Assembly: GCA_008360955.1 (NCBI GenBank)
Contig: LUCM01006131.1
Span: forward strand, 24,764 to 88,763
Direction: 5' to 3'
Source: Fasciolopsis buskii
Lineage: Eukaryota > Platyhelminthes > Trematoda > Plagiorchiida > Fasciolidae
DNA: 64,000 nucleotides
In this document: positions 37,201-49,805 of the stretch, in pieces
How the letters are laid out: the number at the start of each line of letters is the position of its first letter
Numbering within the stretch: position 1 is the first letter of the stretch
Program-made: the position numbers and the translations under genes
The notes under the pieces: generated by a model
Told to the model about the DNA's origin: nothing
What the model saw: the letters and a program-made list of their open reading frames with translations, nothing else
Database searches by the model: none

Positions 37201-38289
37201 TGGCCTTTGTGTGAATGTTTCTCCGCAACCCACCCCTTTATGGTATATCTTCTGATCATGAGGAATACCCCTTGTACTGTCAGCCATTTTATATCTGATG
37301 CAAAACATGAATACCCTCTGGTTCTTTGAGGCAAGCGGCCTAAAACAACGCGGTTTTAAACCGTAATCAGACATTTCATGATTAAATACAATAGTACATT
37401 TACACACCTTAAACATTCCTACCAATTAAGATCTCACATGGTCCTATGCCACTCCCGGTTTGATGATCATAGTTACCAGTTCTTCGTCCCCCGTAAAGAG
37501 GCTCCAGTTGCTATGACGAGTGCTCCTTTCGTTGCACACATGCATGAAGCATGTCATTGATATTTGACGAAGTAAAAATATCCAGTTATGTTGTAGTATG
37601 GTGACCTGTTTGAGCCCGTTCATGTGTATGACTTAGGGCTACCTTCCATGTTCATCAAATCGATCAGTCCAAAGCTCGATTCGCCAAGTGAAAGTGGACA
37701 GGAGCTCCTGACTTATTAAAATTAGGATTGCCGACTCGTATAGCCAAAGAAGGTAATTGAGGCACACGTGGTAATGCAAGAAAATTCCTTTTTTTTCCTC
37801 ACATGCGGTAGTTTTTGTAGTTTAATTGCTGCACTATCACAACGTGAATCTTAACGAAAAAACTCGTTTGTATAATTCACTTTAGCATTTTGTTGCAAAA
37901 ATGACAAATCGTAATGCTGACCAGAACACTCCAAAACTGTTTAAGCTTCAATAAGGACAGGTCGTGAGCAATTCTTCTATACGGTATTCCATCGTTTTCC
38001 TGTTGACGAAACACGATCAGTGAACAGTTGAGAGTTGATGGTAGATCGTTCCTTCTCAACAGTCAACCGAAATTCTTTTCTCATGATTCTGACACTGTTC
38101 TGTGTACTCCCGAATCAATCCGATTTCTTCATGTGAATCTTCGTCTTCTCGTCGTTAAGGCTTCAAGCCTTCTCAGTTTGACAAAATCCACTTCGTTATA
38201 ATTTTTGACTGAACAGCGCTTTTACATGCTTTTTGCTCTAGAAAAATTCCACAAGGTGACTGCAACCGCAGACACCACGGTCTAACTGC
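34276..38289. other. No supported gene
   Basis: Coding-like but unsupported frames: 34719-35024 (+), preceded by an acceptor-like TTCTCTAAAG at 34832, and 36150-36413 (-, peptide with TKGGHKIRGRCVVAKSGEYG). Neither has both splice sites or a recognised motif. No transposon identified. Confidence 0.4.
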
Positions 38290-39085
38290 AATGCAATGTC
38301 AGAGCGCAAGGCGAGTCTCATTGACCACTGCTTTTGTCGCACGTTGCTACAGAAAAAAAGGTGGATGGAGAGTGCGTCTATATGGAGAAAGTGAAGAACG
38401 CCGTAGCAGCAAACAAACGAAGCAATGTCCAGCTGTACAAATGCAGATTTTCAGCGGTTCTGATTCGACAGAAAGGGATGACACTGTAGTTACTGTTCAC
38501 AGTTCGCTGCCATATCCCTCGATGTCTCCAGCCAACTGGCTGACGGGTCTTTTGGGCCCTAACTGTTAAGGCACCTTTACCCAAGTTTGCTGTACGTTTT
38601 CTCATTCCACGTTGCCATTTCATCTGCTGACTTCCGTGTGACTTCTCCCACTCGCTGGTAGGAACGAAAAGTAGGGCAACGCGTCTTCTAACTAACAAAA
38701 TCTACTGAGCTGTGTATCCTGTGACAGTATTCTCTGAGGCGGTACACAATAGTGGATTATTAACCTTCAAATTGCTCATACGGTCTTTGTATCCTGTCCC
38801 GACGATACTTCGTAGATGTCTATGATCAAAATCTTCCGACTAGCGAACACCTTTAACGCGTAAACTACAAACATACAAAAGCTGGGGTACAACGGCACAG
38901 GACATGGATTTCCAGCTTCAGCGAAATATCACACAAGCTTTATTAGTGCTTCAGCTCAGCGTACATCGCTTGAGCCTTGGAGAAACGCAGGCTCACTTTC
39001 GCTATCGTGCTACCATCCTTATTCAAGCAGCTACCGAGGTAGCTGAAGCGGTCATCGGTTGGTAGTTTCTTCACGTCGAGTAGTC
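38290..39085 (-). mobile_element. Old family A LINE 3' part (copy 4)
   Basis: On the minus strand the C-terminal block reads RRVALLFVPTSEWEKSH, QQMKWQRGMRKRTANLGK (about 38690-38580) and the 3'UTR aligns with the other family A copies down to about 38290. Above 38700 a connection region is recognisable (LKVNNPLLCTASENTV near 38770). Divergence is higher than among copies 1, 2 and 3. Confidence 0.7.
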
Positions 39086-40209
39086 AAGTTTGATACTAAT
39101 AATGTCCGGTCTTGCAATAACACTACACTTTATAGGTGCAAAGCACGTCGAGCGGAGGTACAGCTCTTGCCAGTCTGCCTGGTGCACATTGCGTTGTGTA
39201 CATCCGAATGAGCATGCACGTTATGAATCCAGATAGTCACTATGAGAGTGCTGGTAAACATTTAGTCTCATATAGTTGATTGTCATACCGAGGTCGATTT
39301 TAACCACAGTTGTCTGTTGTGTCCTCAATTTTATTTCACTTGTTGTCACATCAGTGTGGATTTTTCATCTACAAATGAGACCCTTCAAGTTCACCAATTC
39401 GAATTTTTCGGCATGACGTTTATGGTCGGAATTGGCTATTGTGACATTAATTGAATCCATGAAAAGCAGAAAGATAGGGTCATCTTAATGCGAAATCTAC
39501 TATAAACATTGGTATTCTATGTACCGGTCCACTTCTGAGTTTTCGGCTGACGCCAGTTTGAATACAGTTGCTGTTTTCCTAATGCATATTTCTATTTTCT
39601 GTAGATTGGTATTTATGTTTTCTTTGGTACTTATCCCTTAGTTGACTTTAGCAGAGTTCATTAATCCCAGCCAACCATGTGCATTTTTAATTTACTAGTG
39701 AATTTTTATTTGGTCATATTTTGTTCGCTTCTTCAGCACTCTATAGAAAATGCATTTCCATCTGTAATCTTACTTCACGAGTGGTATGAACTGCTGGATG
39801 TCCACCAATGAACCGCTGGCATGCTCCATAGTTTTATTCACTGCCGACTTCAAAGTCGATGGGTGATTTCCTGTTTCAGTTTTGTCTCCAAGACCAGCCT
39901 TCCTGCTTATTTTGATATTAATCAACTTGAAATTGCATTGCTAGGATGTTTTGGTTTTTCTCAGACAAGATAGCGAAGAATTTTGATATTTGAATATCGT
40001 TTTCTTCTTGGTATAGATGGAATTTACTGGGAGAATTTTGAGAATATGGAATTCTGATATTCGATCTTTTGATGGAACATAAAATTTGGGTAGATTGAGA
40101 TAGTTACGCATACCCGGCAAACGTACACGGCGCTGTACGAAAGTGTTATTGTTTGTCAGGTGAGTCGAGACGGTCAGCCACTGAAATGACAAAAAGGTCT
40201 GAAAACGTT
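39086..40209. other. No gene recognised
   Basis: Possibly the further decayed upstream part of the preceding LINE up to about 39200. Beyond that only short frames. Confidence 0.4.
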
Positions 40210-40410
40210 AGTCAGTGGGCTGGTTGGTGTAGGTGTAGACTACGGGGTCCGGTACATGCGATTCCCCTCTTCCAAATTTCGGCTGATTTGGGTCACTGCT
40301 GCGGTCTGCGGCATTCTTGCATTCGGAACGTTTTCTTTTCTTTAAATTTGTTCAAGTTATTGGCTTTCAGTAGGTGGTGCTTTGAGATAGCAATCAAAGC
40401 CAGAGGATAA
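40210..40410 (+). mobile_element. LINE 3' end (family C, copy 2)
   Basis: Aligns with 44780-45010: LGHCCGLRHSCIRN corresponds to MAQCCHQWRSCIRN there. The 3'UTR blocks GTGCTTTGAGATAGCA and GTGCTGTGAGGTAGCA correspond. A decayed, 5'-truncated copy. Confidence 0.6.
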
Positions 40411-43284
40411 CAGTGAATGGGTAATAGTGATAAAAACTCAAATGAAAACAGTCGCGGACATACAGGCGGTCCGTTTTCATAAAACGGGATTTCATGGTTG
40501 TTTGACTCGGTTTGCTATCATTTGAGCCTAAAGGGACGAACGATTGCTGACTGACGGTTAAGCTGGCTGAGGGTTAATGATTCGAGTTAGAGATTATTGG
40601 TGGTGTGTCATCGGTACTACGGTTAGACATATTTACCGATATACTATACGATAAACTGATCAGCTGCAACCGCTGTTTTTACTACAAGGAGATTACAAGT
40701 TGCTTGCGCGTTAAACTAGGCAAAATCCTAGTCTAGTTTATGAGAGCTTTGTTTCTACTTTAAAGCTTTCTAATTGGTTTACCAGATTTGCGCGAGAAGG
40801 AATTTCGAGCTATGCCGTGAATTTTTGCGGTAATGCACGCCAAATTTTCATAATTGTTGTGTGCATGGCATTCTGGCACACATACTCGTCATCACCGTCT
40901 TTCATGCCTCTCTTTACGTGAATTGCATCAGCTCACATGGCAATATCAGTTCGGATAAATGTTTCTATTTATGTCATACTTTCTCCCACTGTGTTCGTAT
41001 TCTTATTTGGCATCTCAACAGTGGAGCAGTTTTCTCATCTCATCGCTTCCCACTGCTGCTGTTTGCTTTACGTTATTTGAAGCTCTTATCTATTTATTTC
41101 ATATTTTCTTGAAGACAGCCGATGAACCAGGTCTCACAGTATCGTCACACATACGGAACCAGTGTGATATGGTGCCGCCTCCAAAAGCTGTTTTATTCTG
41201 CTAATTGCTCAAGTCATAGTCTTTCGTAATCGTACGCCATTCATCCACATTTGTTATGCTAACCAGCCCGGACAGATACGTTTAGTTTCGTATAAAGCAT
41301 TTACTTCTTATTGAACTTACTTTCTTCTCCATTTTAACTATCATATTCATGTTATGCATCGCGTTTCCTTTTCATATCCCAACAGTTTGATAATCTCGAC
41401 AGTTTTTAGTAAACTTGCATCCGTAATGTATCACAAATGAAAGCAACGTGGTCATAATTTTTTTAATAAGCCAACGTTTCAGTCATCTTGGCTAATCTTT
41501 TTCAAAGGAGGTTTACAATGAAATCAAACTTGTAACTGACTGCTATTAGTGCTTGTCTGTTTACATTTGCGCCACGCCTAGCAAAGGGTGCGTCGATCCA
41601 AGTGTTTCCTTGTTATGGATCGATGAAAGATAACCGTGGCAGATGAGTTACTTTCAGGTTTTCGCAATAGTCAGCAAAACCTTTGTGATCTGCTTGATTT
41701 TGTCAAAGATTCTGTTTTTGATCTGACATTTTTTCCCATTAGGTCAACAGCACTCCAAAACCGGCTTTGGAGATTAGTTTCGTAAACAGTCAGATTGAAA
41801 TAAGAATTTACAAGGGGAATTTAGAAAATTTCAAGTTCCATTTCATTTAGCTTCAGTGCACCGGGTTTAGCTTGCATGCGGTACCTCCAACCTGGCCACT
41901 AAACTCAACGAAAACTGACTAACGGTCCTATTTATTTGAGGATTAGTCGGCTCATGAAATCGGAATAGACTTGTTCAAGCTTTTCGAGGCTAGGTATGTC
42001 ACATTTGAGTTAAATCAGGTGCACTCCGTTTCGGGAACAATTTGCATTTTTCATGATTCGCTTTTTGGTTGTTTTTAAAGCCATTTTTTAAATCCCATAG
42101 TTTCGAATGGTCTCCTATTGAATGCCCCACTTCTGTTTGTATTTGGTTCCAATTTATCTGTTAATAATCATTACACTCTAATGGAATCAATCGCTTCATT
42201 TGAATGTTTTCACGTTGAGTTGCTTCCATTTTGGAAGTTGCATACTGCGGTGAAACTAAGCCGACTCTGCCCGGCGTCACTTGACCTGAGCGTTTGCCTA
42301 ATCTCAGTCTTATCTGATTACGTATTGGACAACCGAACCGTAGTGAAGACAGTTGTCGTGACTCATGCAGTGATTTAGCCTGTCCGCAACGCTAGTAGTA
42401 CTTCAGTACACAAACTGCCACGATTCTTGTGTTCGATGTACATACAAAGCATAACTTATTGTGGCCACACAAAAACCCTTCCACGTACGCGTTACTGGAT
42501 TGCGGTGAACCCCATCAGTTCACTAAATCGATTAGTCAGTTTCTGAAGACGAGTAGAGAAATCGCCATCAGTTATAAAATAGCGCATGTCTATATGTGCG
42601 GCGGATACTACGTTTGAGATTTTTAAGCTTTTCTTTGCAACCGTAGTTTTCTCTTACGTCTTGTTCCCTGTCCTGTTTGATAGGTTTCCGGCAAGATGAA
42701 TGCTTGTTGTATTGTATTGTGTAGACTTTTGCGTATAATAAATAATGTCGCATTTCAGCCAACAATGTGCTGGTAAAAGTAAACTAAGAAAAAAATAAGT
42801 AAAATAAAAATGCACTCATCACCTCGTGAAAAATTTAAAAACTCATCGAGGAATAATCATACCACATTATGATATATTGCTCATGAATTCGGCTGAAACC
42901 CGGTCACGATTTGTCAAAATTCGTGCTATATATGGGGCAGTGCAGTTCCTATAGATATTGGTTCTAGATGATATGGAACGAAAAGCGGATTGTGTTCAAT
43001 TGGGAGTGCCATTTTGAAAGGTCGTTGTGCAGAGGATGCGTAAGGTCTGAAAGAATTTTTTAAGCAAATTTCTCGCATGCTGATAAGTGTTGATCACATA
43101 GATTTAGGGACAATTGAATTAGTGATATGAAGGACACATGGTTAATAATTGATAGCCCCCGTCGTTATGATGATAATGCTTTATCTTTTGCCCCACTGAT
43201 TATTGACTTAAGATTATGGGCATTCTATTGTTAGCCTAAGTTCTCATCATTTGTTCATTTTGCACATTTCTATCGTTTTTTCAG
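40411..43284. other. No gene recognised
   Basis: Long AT-rich stretch. Near 41410-41530 the text CCAACGTTTCAGTCATCTTGGC resembles 12680-12710, probably another old repeat family. A 86-codon frame at 42118-42378 has no splice support. Confidence 0.45.
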
Positions 43285-43386
43285 TCATCGTTCATATTTC
43301 GGCTACTGTTCATGAGAAGACGGACCCGGAACAGATTTTTGGGCCTGTGATTAATCGATTATTTCAAAAACAAAATAAAAGTGGTG
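43285..43386 (+). CDS. Putative internal exon of the + strand gene
   Basis: A strong acceptor (CGTTTTTTCAG ending at 43284) and a consensus donor (GGTG, GTAAGT starting at 43387) enclose 102 nt. Only one frame is open: two bases, 33 codons, one base (phase 1-1). The peptide reads ISATVHEKTDPEQIFGPVIN, then a basic end with a possible N-glycosylation site (NKS). It joins in phase with 13307 (G plus TC, Val) and with 45149 (G plus AG, Glu). Family not recognised. The adjoining Penelope-like fragment is on the opposite strand. Confidence 0.42.
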
Positions 43387-43499
43387 GTAAGTCTCTGTCG
43401 TATTTCATGCCTACTTTTATTCGACGATGTAAATGCTGGAAAATGCCCTATCTGTTTCGCTGTATTTCGCTCATCAAGGAATAAACAGAATGAAAATTG

Positions 43500-44470
43500 T
43501 GTTGGTCGTAGCTGAGTTTGTTGGTTTTCACGGGGTTCTGATCGCTGAGTTTGGCGTTTAGGTCGCAAACGTTTCATCACCAGTCGAGATTACGTCGGTG
43601 CAAATGCACAGTTGTCGGGGTTTTTCTTCCTTTCTATAATTGCCATTGCCCCTGACCTTGAATCTTCTCGACATCTTTGACCTGAAAGCTATGCGCCGGT
43701 TTTTCACTTGATCTCCGCTGGTTTGACATGTGACCTTACATTCAACCTAAGAAATTTGGACCTTTTACTTGTGTGCCGTCGTTTCTTCTCCGAGTATTGT
43801 GTGATTCGCTTCCGTAGACGGATCCGTACAAATGGTTCATATTTGTGATTATGGGTCTGTATGACTCGAATCATGGCTCTCTCTGTCAGCTGAGTTCTCT
43901 GCCTTCCACCCGAGCGTATACGAGATCAAATTCGATGTGTCTGTCGATTGAATTATTTGAAAAATACGAAGCTTCTGAAAATTCCCTCGCATGCCTCGTA
44001 GTTGCTTGATCCAGGATCTCATTGTTATCCAGATTGAATTTTTGTCTTTCTTGGTCTTCGTGGTCGGATATGAGAACGAGTCGTGTCTTCTTGCAGCTGG
44101 TTTGTGTTCGTACGTTTGAAGAGTCACTTTTCTCCTAGTTTGACCGATATAGGACTTGTCAGAGTCCACTTGACTTTGTAAACAACGTTTTTTCTTTCTC
44201 CCGTTTTCATTGTTTTTATCCGGCACTTCCAGGAATGCCAGCTCTGTTTTTTCTCCTACTCCATGGCGGATTTAATGTCTTTGAATATGTTGTTGATTAC
44301 TTTTTATGTCGCTTCAATATTTGAGCGTTTAATGACGCTCATGGTGCGACTTCGCACACACGGAAGACTTGATTTGTCTTCACCATTTTGAGACAGTCGT
44401 GTCGTCGGCGTGACATCCGCTTATCGGTCGAAGTTCATCCTTGCTGTACGGCTCAGGAACGCCGTTGAGA
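43500..44470 (-). mobile_element. Penelope-like element fragment with GIY-YIG remnant
   Basis: On the minus strand the frame 44226-43849 carries DKSYIGQTRRKVTLQTYEHK, the core of the GIY-YIG endonuclease that terminates Penelope-like ORFs, followed by AARRHDSFS and, with frame breaks, the end ENSADRESHDSSHTDP. Just upstream, SSLPCVRSRTMSVIKRSN and SAMExEKK match the end of the Penelope RT and the linker (compare the usual LPYV...RLL pattern). The 3'UTR runs to about 43500. The RT catalytic core is not present. Frameshifts show it is inactive. Confidence 0.75.
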
Positions 44471-44544
44471 GTGGAAAATTTGTGAAGACTTCCGGTGTTT
44501 GAAAACCGTTCTCTTCATGGTATTGGAGGAATCCGTTGGGAGAA

Positions 44545-45020
44545 TTGTCCTAATAACTCGGAGGTTAGGCCTAAGGAACTGAACCCTAGGGTCCAACCTC
44601 TAGAGTAGAACTCAATATTATTAGATCAAGATGGTTGGAACATACTTTGCGTGTGACCATGGAATGTCTATCCTGTTGTACACTTTCCTCCGAGGCAAGT
44701 AGTGACTGGGAGCCGGGTGGAGCTGGCTATTCTAGGAAATGGCAAAAAGTGTGAAAATTCTAAACAGTGAACTGACTCGTGTAGATGCAGTTAGACTACC
44801 GAGCTGGGGTCCACCAGATTTATTGTTGCAATGTTTGGAAACAGTAGGTGATATGGCTCAGTGTTGCCATCAGTGGCGCTCTTGCATCCGAAATTTTTCC
44901 TCTTCTCTGTAGTTGTTCAACTTATTTTGTAGTAGACCTTTCAGTATTTCTGGCTTGCCTTTTCTCTTTTGAATACATTGTGCTGTGAGGTAGCAGCCAA
45001 AACCAGATACCATTAATGCA
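44545..45020 (+). mobile_element. LINE C-terminal fragment and 3'UTR (family C, copy 1)
   Basis: Connection block IRSRWLEHTLRV near 44625-44660. After a frameshift, an uninterrupted frame runs from 44751 to a TAG at 44910-44912: TRVDAVRLPSWGPPDLLLQ, LETVGDMAQCCHQWRSCIRN. This LETVGDMA / HQWRSCIR end is a third RTE-type C-terminus in the window, distinct from families A and B. It also occurs decayed at 40210. The 3'UTR is alignable to about 45010. Confidence 0.75.
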
Positions 45021-45148
45021 ATATGATTTTAAGAACAGATGTAGACTCATATTGAGCTGTACCGTTCGTCATTATATTTAAGCACGGCATGGCAATATTT
45101 TTACGTCATTTTCTCCGCTGTTGTTTTTCGTTGATTCATACGTCTCAG

Positions 45149-45354
45149 AGCAAGGCCAAAATGCGGCACGTTCTGACGATCATCGTCCGAGGTGTTTGTG
45201 GGCGAGTTATTTCTGCCTACCTGATTTATCCACTGTTAACCTCACGGCGTCTTTGGGTACCAACTCTGTCAATTCGCCATTCACAAACGCCAACGGGTTT
45301 TACGTTGTTCCTGGTCCTGATTTAAGCGTGCATCTGGATTCCACGGTTATTGCG
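45149..45354 (+). CDS. Putative internal exon of the + strand gene
   Basis: Acceptor TTCATACGTCTCAG ends at 45148. Donor GCG, GTTAGT starts at 45355 and is weaker than average. It starts with two bases that complete the phase-1 end of 43386 and ends in phase 0. The peptide has two close Cys (RCLWASYFCLPD), an N-glycosylation motif (NLT) and an extracellular look (GFYVVPGPDLSVHLDSTVIA). A second frame is open over most of the segment, so the frame rests on the phase match. If the next acceptor were the one at 45487 the protein would end after 10 more codons. The phase-0 acceptor at 57640 is the alternative used in the model. Confidence 0.38.
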
Positions 45355-46029
45355 GTTAGTCGATAGCTTTTCCCTCATTTTTCAAGCTGAATGAATACGT
45401 TGTTTTTTGCTCATTTATATCCATTGAACTAGTCAACAGTCTGCTTGAATCGCACGGTTTTTTAGCTTATTATCATTATTATTTCAGCAATATCCAAGGC
45501 GCTACTCGCCCAATTGTTGAATTCAAATCTGCTAAAGTTCCCATATTTATTTAAGTCTGCAATCCATTGTGCCTACCCACTGACGATGTCACCATTACTG
45601 GCACTGGGGGAATGCTCGCAGTATGAAAACTAAGCTAGACATTCAATACGTTGTAAACGTACACTTCTGATTTTTTTTTGTCTTCTGGCGCCTCGCTTGT
45701 ACCATTTTGCATCTGTGGCCGCAACATGGTATTTTGGTCGAGACATTAGTCCGTTACCTCCAAGCACAATGAAATACGCCGACCGGAATCTGCTCTTGAG
45801 TGGAAATTGTGGGACTATGTCCTTCGGGTGTCGCAATATTTGAGAGGTGGTCGGATTGCTGATCAGCGGCGAGTCTTTTATTCACTTTCCGTACTCTAAC
45901 TAAGCACGATAAGAGAAACAGATGGACTCTTATTTTCCGGCATTGCTGATCGGTGAGCTGTCGATCGTAGTTCCAGTCATTCGTTATGGTCACTTCCGCC
46001 TGGGACACCGAACACTAGTCACTCTTTTA

Positions 46030-46203
46030 CTCTTTTATCTTTTACTTCCTTTATTAACGAAATAACAATGTACATCATTATTCAGGAAGAGGGCCTCGAC
46101 GAACAGGGCTACCAAGTGGGGAAGTTGACCGGCGGTGGGAGGATTCGAAACCGTGACCTTCACGTTCAAACGTGATGACCTTATCTGCTTGGCCACCGCC
46201 GTC
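46030..46203 (-). mobile_element. tRNA-derived SINE
   Basis: On the minus strand the A box is TGGCCAAGCAGA near 46195-46184. The B box is GGTTTCGAATCC at 46152-46141, with one inserted T. The family body (ACCGCCGGTCAACTTCCCC) and the tail GGAAGTAAAAGATAAAAGAG follow. Confidence 0.8.
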
Positions 46204-49200
46204 AGATAGTCTGTTTAATTTATATTCATTCGTCCGCCTTTTATTCGACAATAATGAGACTAAACCTTAATTGTCCCTCCCGTCGGTTTACAGAGTTAGG
46301 GTTGACGAAGAATCGGTCTCGCTTTTAACTACTGGATCCCCGTAAATCAATATAATGGTTTGTTATAGAAGCCTTAGTATTCAATCTAGGCAACACACTA
46401 TCAATACGTGGTATTTTGCTCTCACATTACGAGATTGTGTCAATTAAGAGAGCTTGGGGTCGGATCACTGATTCGGAACGGTATAGTTAACTGACAGGGG
46501 CTCTAGGTAAGTCAGATGGGCATCCCAATAAGATTGCGGGTTGAACCGCTTGTATTCTTCAAGGTTGTTTCGGAGTGTAACTTCGAATTTGACCATGGAG
46601 ACTATGCCTATTACGCTGATTTATGTCAAACGCAAACTGCATTCACATTTGGATTAGTCTGCCATTATTGAATCGTACTGTCATCAAACAACACCCGTAT
46701 ATGAATTCGCTGGTTGTAAAACTGTCTAGTTTGGAACGAAATAGAAGCAGTCTTAATTCGACCTAATAATTACTTTAGTATGCTAAATATCAAGGCCTCT
46801 GCTCCTCTGCAACGTGCCATTCACGAACTATGGATCATGAATAGTGGCACGAAGTCTCTTCTGTGGCCAGTTCGTCTCATCAGCTATTCAAACTCAATCA
46901 GTCAATCAATCAGTACAAATTTGTTCAAGTCGGGCATGTTTATCCGTATGTGTTTGTTTGTGTTGTGCGTTTACACGCGCATGAGTGTACGTGTTCTCGA
47001 TCGCATGTGTAAATCTTACTTCACTCGTTTGTACTGCTGTTAATATCGTTTCTCTGGTTTTTACACTAGTTATTGATATTGCTCACACCCCGGACTGAAC
47101 GAACTTTTATGGTCAGTCCGAGCTGCACCAAAAAAACAATGATTTTTCTTTGGTGGAACCACTTAGTTGGCTGTATACTTCATTTACTCATTATTGTCAA
47201 CGAGCTAAGACTTCCCCATGCATCGATATTTGATAATAGCCGAAAGTCTCTTGAGTGTGCTCCTCTCAGCCATTTGTTTTAAAAATTGTGGGTCTGCAAT
47301 AGCAAGAATTTTTTTGAAGACGGCAAACAGGTCGAAATAAGCGGTCACTTTCCATCATTTGGAACTCGTGTCCTGAAATTCATGTCATGTTCCGTCATTT
47401 CGTAGTCCTCCAGAATCGAGTCTCCTTGTCTGCGTTAATTGGTTGACTAGAAAATTGATATAGACCGTTTCAGATTACCAATATTTCCGTTCGGTTCTTT
47501 TCCTGCCTTGTCCGTAATGATTGGGACTGCCAGCAAAAACTGCCCTTAATGTACCCACTACCCAAACTAGCATCCATTGTGCGCCGATCCCCGCCCTCCT
47601 CGGAAATAAACAAAGCACTTTAGGTGGATGAACATTTTGATTCAAGTCCAACTGTTTTTGTGCAAATTTAATGATGTAGTTCATGTCGAGTGACCACTGA
47701 TTGTTAAATCTTCGACCACTCTCGACTAGTATGATTGTGCTCACCCATTTGGTTATTGCACCGTGGTAAACACGAAATTTGGATACGGAAAGCGAGATAA
47801 TTCGTGATCTTGGTTCAATGGTTTAAACAACCGATTTCCATTGGTCGTTCTACCAACATATCGTCTCTTGTTCGGTGACATTCATTCAATAGAGAATCAG
47901 GAAAGTATCGCCCTGATAAAGGTCCATGTTGTTTGAATAAAAGGGGAACGGAGGGGATTGAAAGTGTATAGTCCGTCAGCTTGCCAGTTGCTGCTACTGA
48001 CCATGTCAAAATAAGCACCGGAGGACTCTAAGGTGATGTTTGGATAATTTCTTGCTCTGTGTGTGTCGTTGATGGTCACCTATACTTTTCGAACAAACTA
48101 GTCTCCGTAACAAACCCTAAGGTTTTTTATTTATGCTGCGATCGACTGTATCATATAAAATTGCTACTCGGATTGGTCATCCTGGAATATACGCAACGCC
48201 TAAGAATTACCCCCTCTAAGGTCATCGATTCTTATATAAACTACGATCGCTCCGTCCGTATTAAACGTATGACAACCGCAGTGAGAAGAGACACGAATAA
48301 TAATATACTGTGTGAACTTAGAATATGTAAGAAGTTCCTTTCGAAGCAACTACTCTGTTGCTGACGCTGTGGGTTCCAATTGACAATATGGAACCTTAAG
48401 GTTACGATTTTAACCGAACGCTATATTGAACTATATTTAGGCTAGGAGTCACTAGATCGATCACTTTGAAACATTGTCCTTGTTCTCAGTCCGTTCTATG
48501 GACCTTTTAGTTTCTTAATCGAACCTCTCCCCACCGCGCTTGTTCTGTATAACTGCAGCCTTTTTGTTGGCACGAGCCGTCTTATAACGTCAGTTTTAAA
48601 AACAAAAGAACAGTTGTGAATCATGTAGGCATTTAGATTAGTCGATCAATTCGTTAGGATAGCACTGATTGATTAGGCGCTTTTTATTGCTTATTTAATC
48701 AGACAACTTGATCATAAATATAGCGACCAAATTCCGTCATCTAAATCTATTCTTTTGGCTATCCTAAATGTCACTCTTTAGTGGAAGTGTTGCGCACCCC
48801 GGAAGCCCTTGCGGTTTTACCTTCCAACTTTTCTGCCGTGCATGTCGTGAATACCCGTTGTTGCTTCGGGTCAGTCAGTCCCTTCAGGCAGATTTATCAC
48901 ACTGCAACTCTCATGCCTCAACGCATCCAAGCTTTTATTCTCTGCTCTTCAGATTGAATAGGTGAAATGTCAGCTTTTCTTGGCTTGTTCCGAATCATAA
49001 CGCATCGGCAGCACATGGTAGGTGAATCTTCCGGTAACTGCACTTCTTGGTGAAGCACAATTTCCGTTTTGGACTAAAATGCGAATACCTCTCTGTCCAA
49101 AAGTCTTTGCCAATAAACGTTTGATTAGGCCGGATTACAGATGAGTTGGTCATGATAATCGTGGGAACACCATGGCTAGGGAATAGTTTAAGGTATGTCG

Positions 49201-49480
49201 AAATGCGAGGTAGTGTCTTGATTTCAAATGTAATTTATATTCCTCTCGTTTATTTTTGAAAGCATGATAGTATTCGATTGTTTCTCTGACGACCTACACA
49301 TACTGCTGATCGTCAGAATTTCACCTCACTTTCGGTTCATATTCTCGCCAAATCTCTTGAGTCGTGATTTGCTTATTCTTGTTCTGTGTGCTTCAGGCTG
49401 AGTGTTATTATCCGTTGCATGTCTTCCTAGAGAAATAATTTCGGAAAAATCTTCCTAGTCGCAGAATTGCCGTTTTTTAT
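46204..49480. other. No gene recognised
   Basis: Only short frames (up to about 100 codons at 48059-48364) without motifs or convincing paired splice sites. Confidence 0.45.
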
Positions 49481-49737
49481 TTACCTTATTACCAAAGATA
49501 AGAATAAAGTAGTCTGGTCAGTATTGAGCTTTCTTCCATCTGAATAGCCCTGAATCACCAGAGATCGACCACTTACAAATTTTCGCAGTTGTTCATACAT
49601 GCGGGATAATTGTCTGCTTTCGACACCGGCTATCGTTATATTTTTCTCCCTTTCGTCATACGTGCTACGCAAGTGAGGAGTGTAGCGCAAGGAGCATGCC
49701 ATATAGTTCCTAGGGTCCACCATGCGAAATGGTGAAA
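49481..49737 (-). CDS. Coding-like segment, unassigned
   Basis: Minus-strand frame from a possible acceptor (GACCTCCAG, above 49737) through ATG at 49723. It contains a consensus donor (AAATTT, GTAAGT at 49575-49570), which would make an exon 49576-49737 in phase 0. The peptide is well balanced (STYDEREKNITIAGVESRQL, SRMYEQLRKF). No family recognised. It lies directly beside the 3' end of the LINE at 49806, so a transposon origin is possible. Confidence 0.25.
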
Positions 49738-49805
49738 CTGGAGGTCATGACCCTGAAGCTTCGGTTGACGTTGAGTCACATAAGATCTCCGTAGGTCAGG
49801 CCGGA

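Noticed and set aside
41640..41725. Frame with LLSGFRNSQQNLCDLLDF, slightly like the GFR block of some reverse transcriptases.
   Set aside because: No other RT motif around it. Too weak to call.
45488..45520. Phase-0 acceptor at 45487 giving a 10-codon terminal exon after 45149-45354.
   Set aside because: Possible alternative end, but the peptide is too short to judge. Kept only as an alternative to the 57641 exon.
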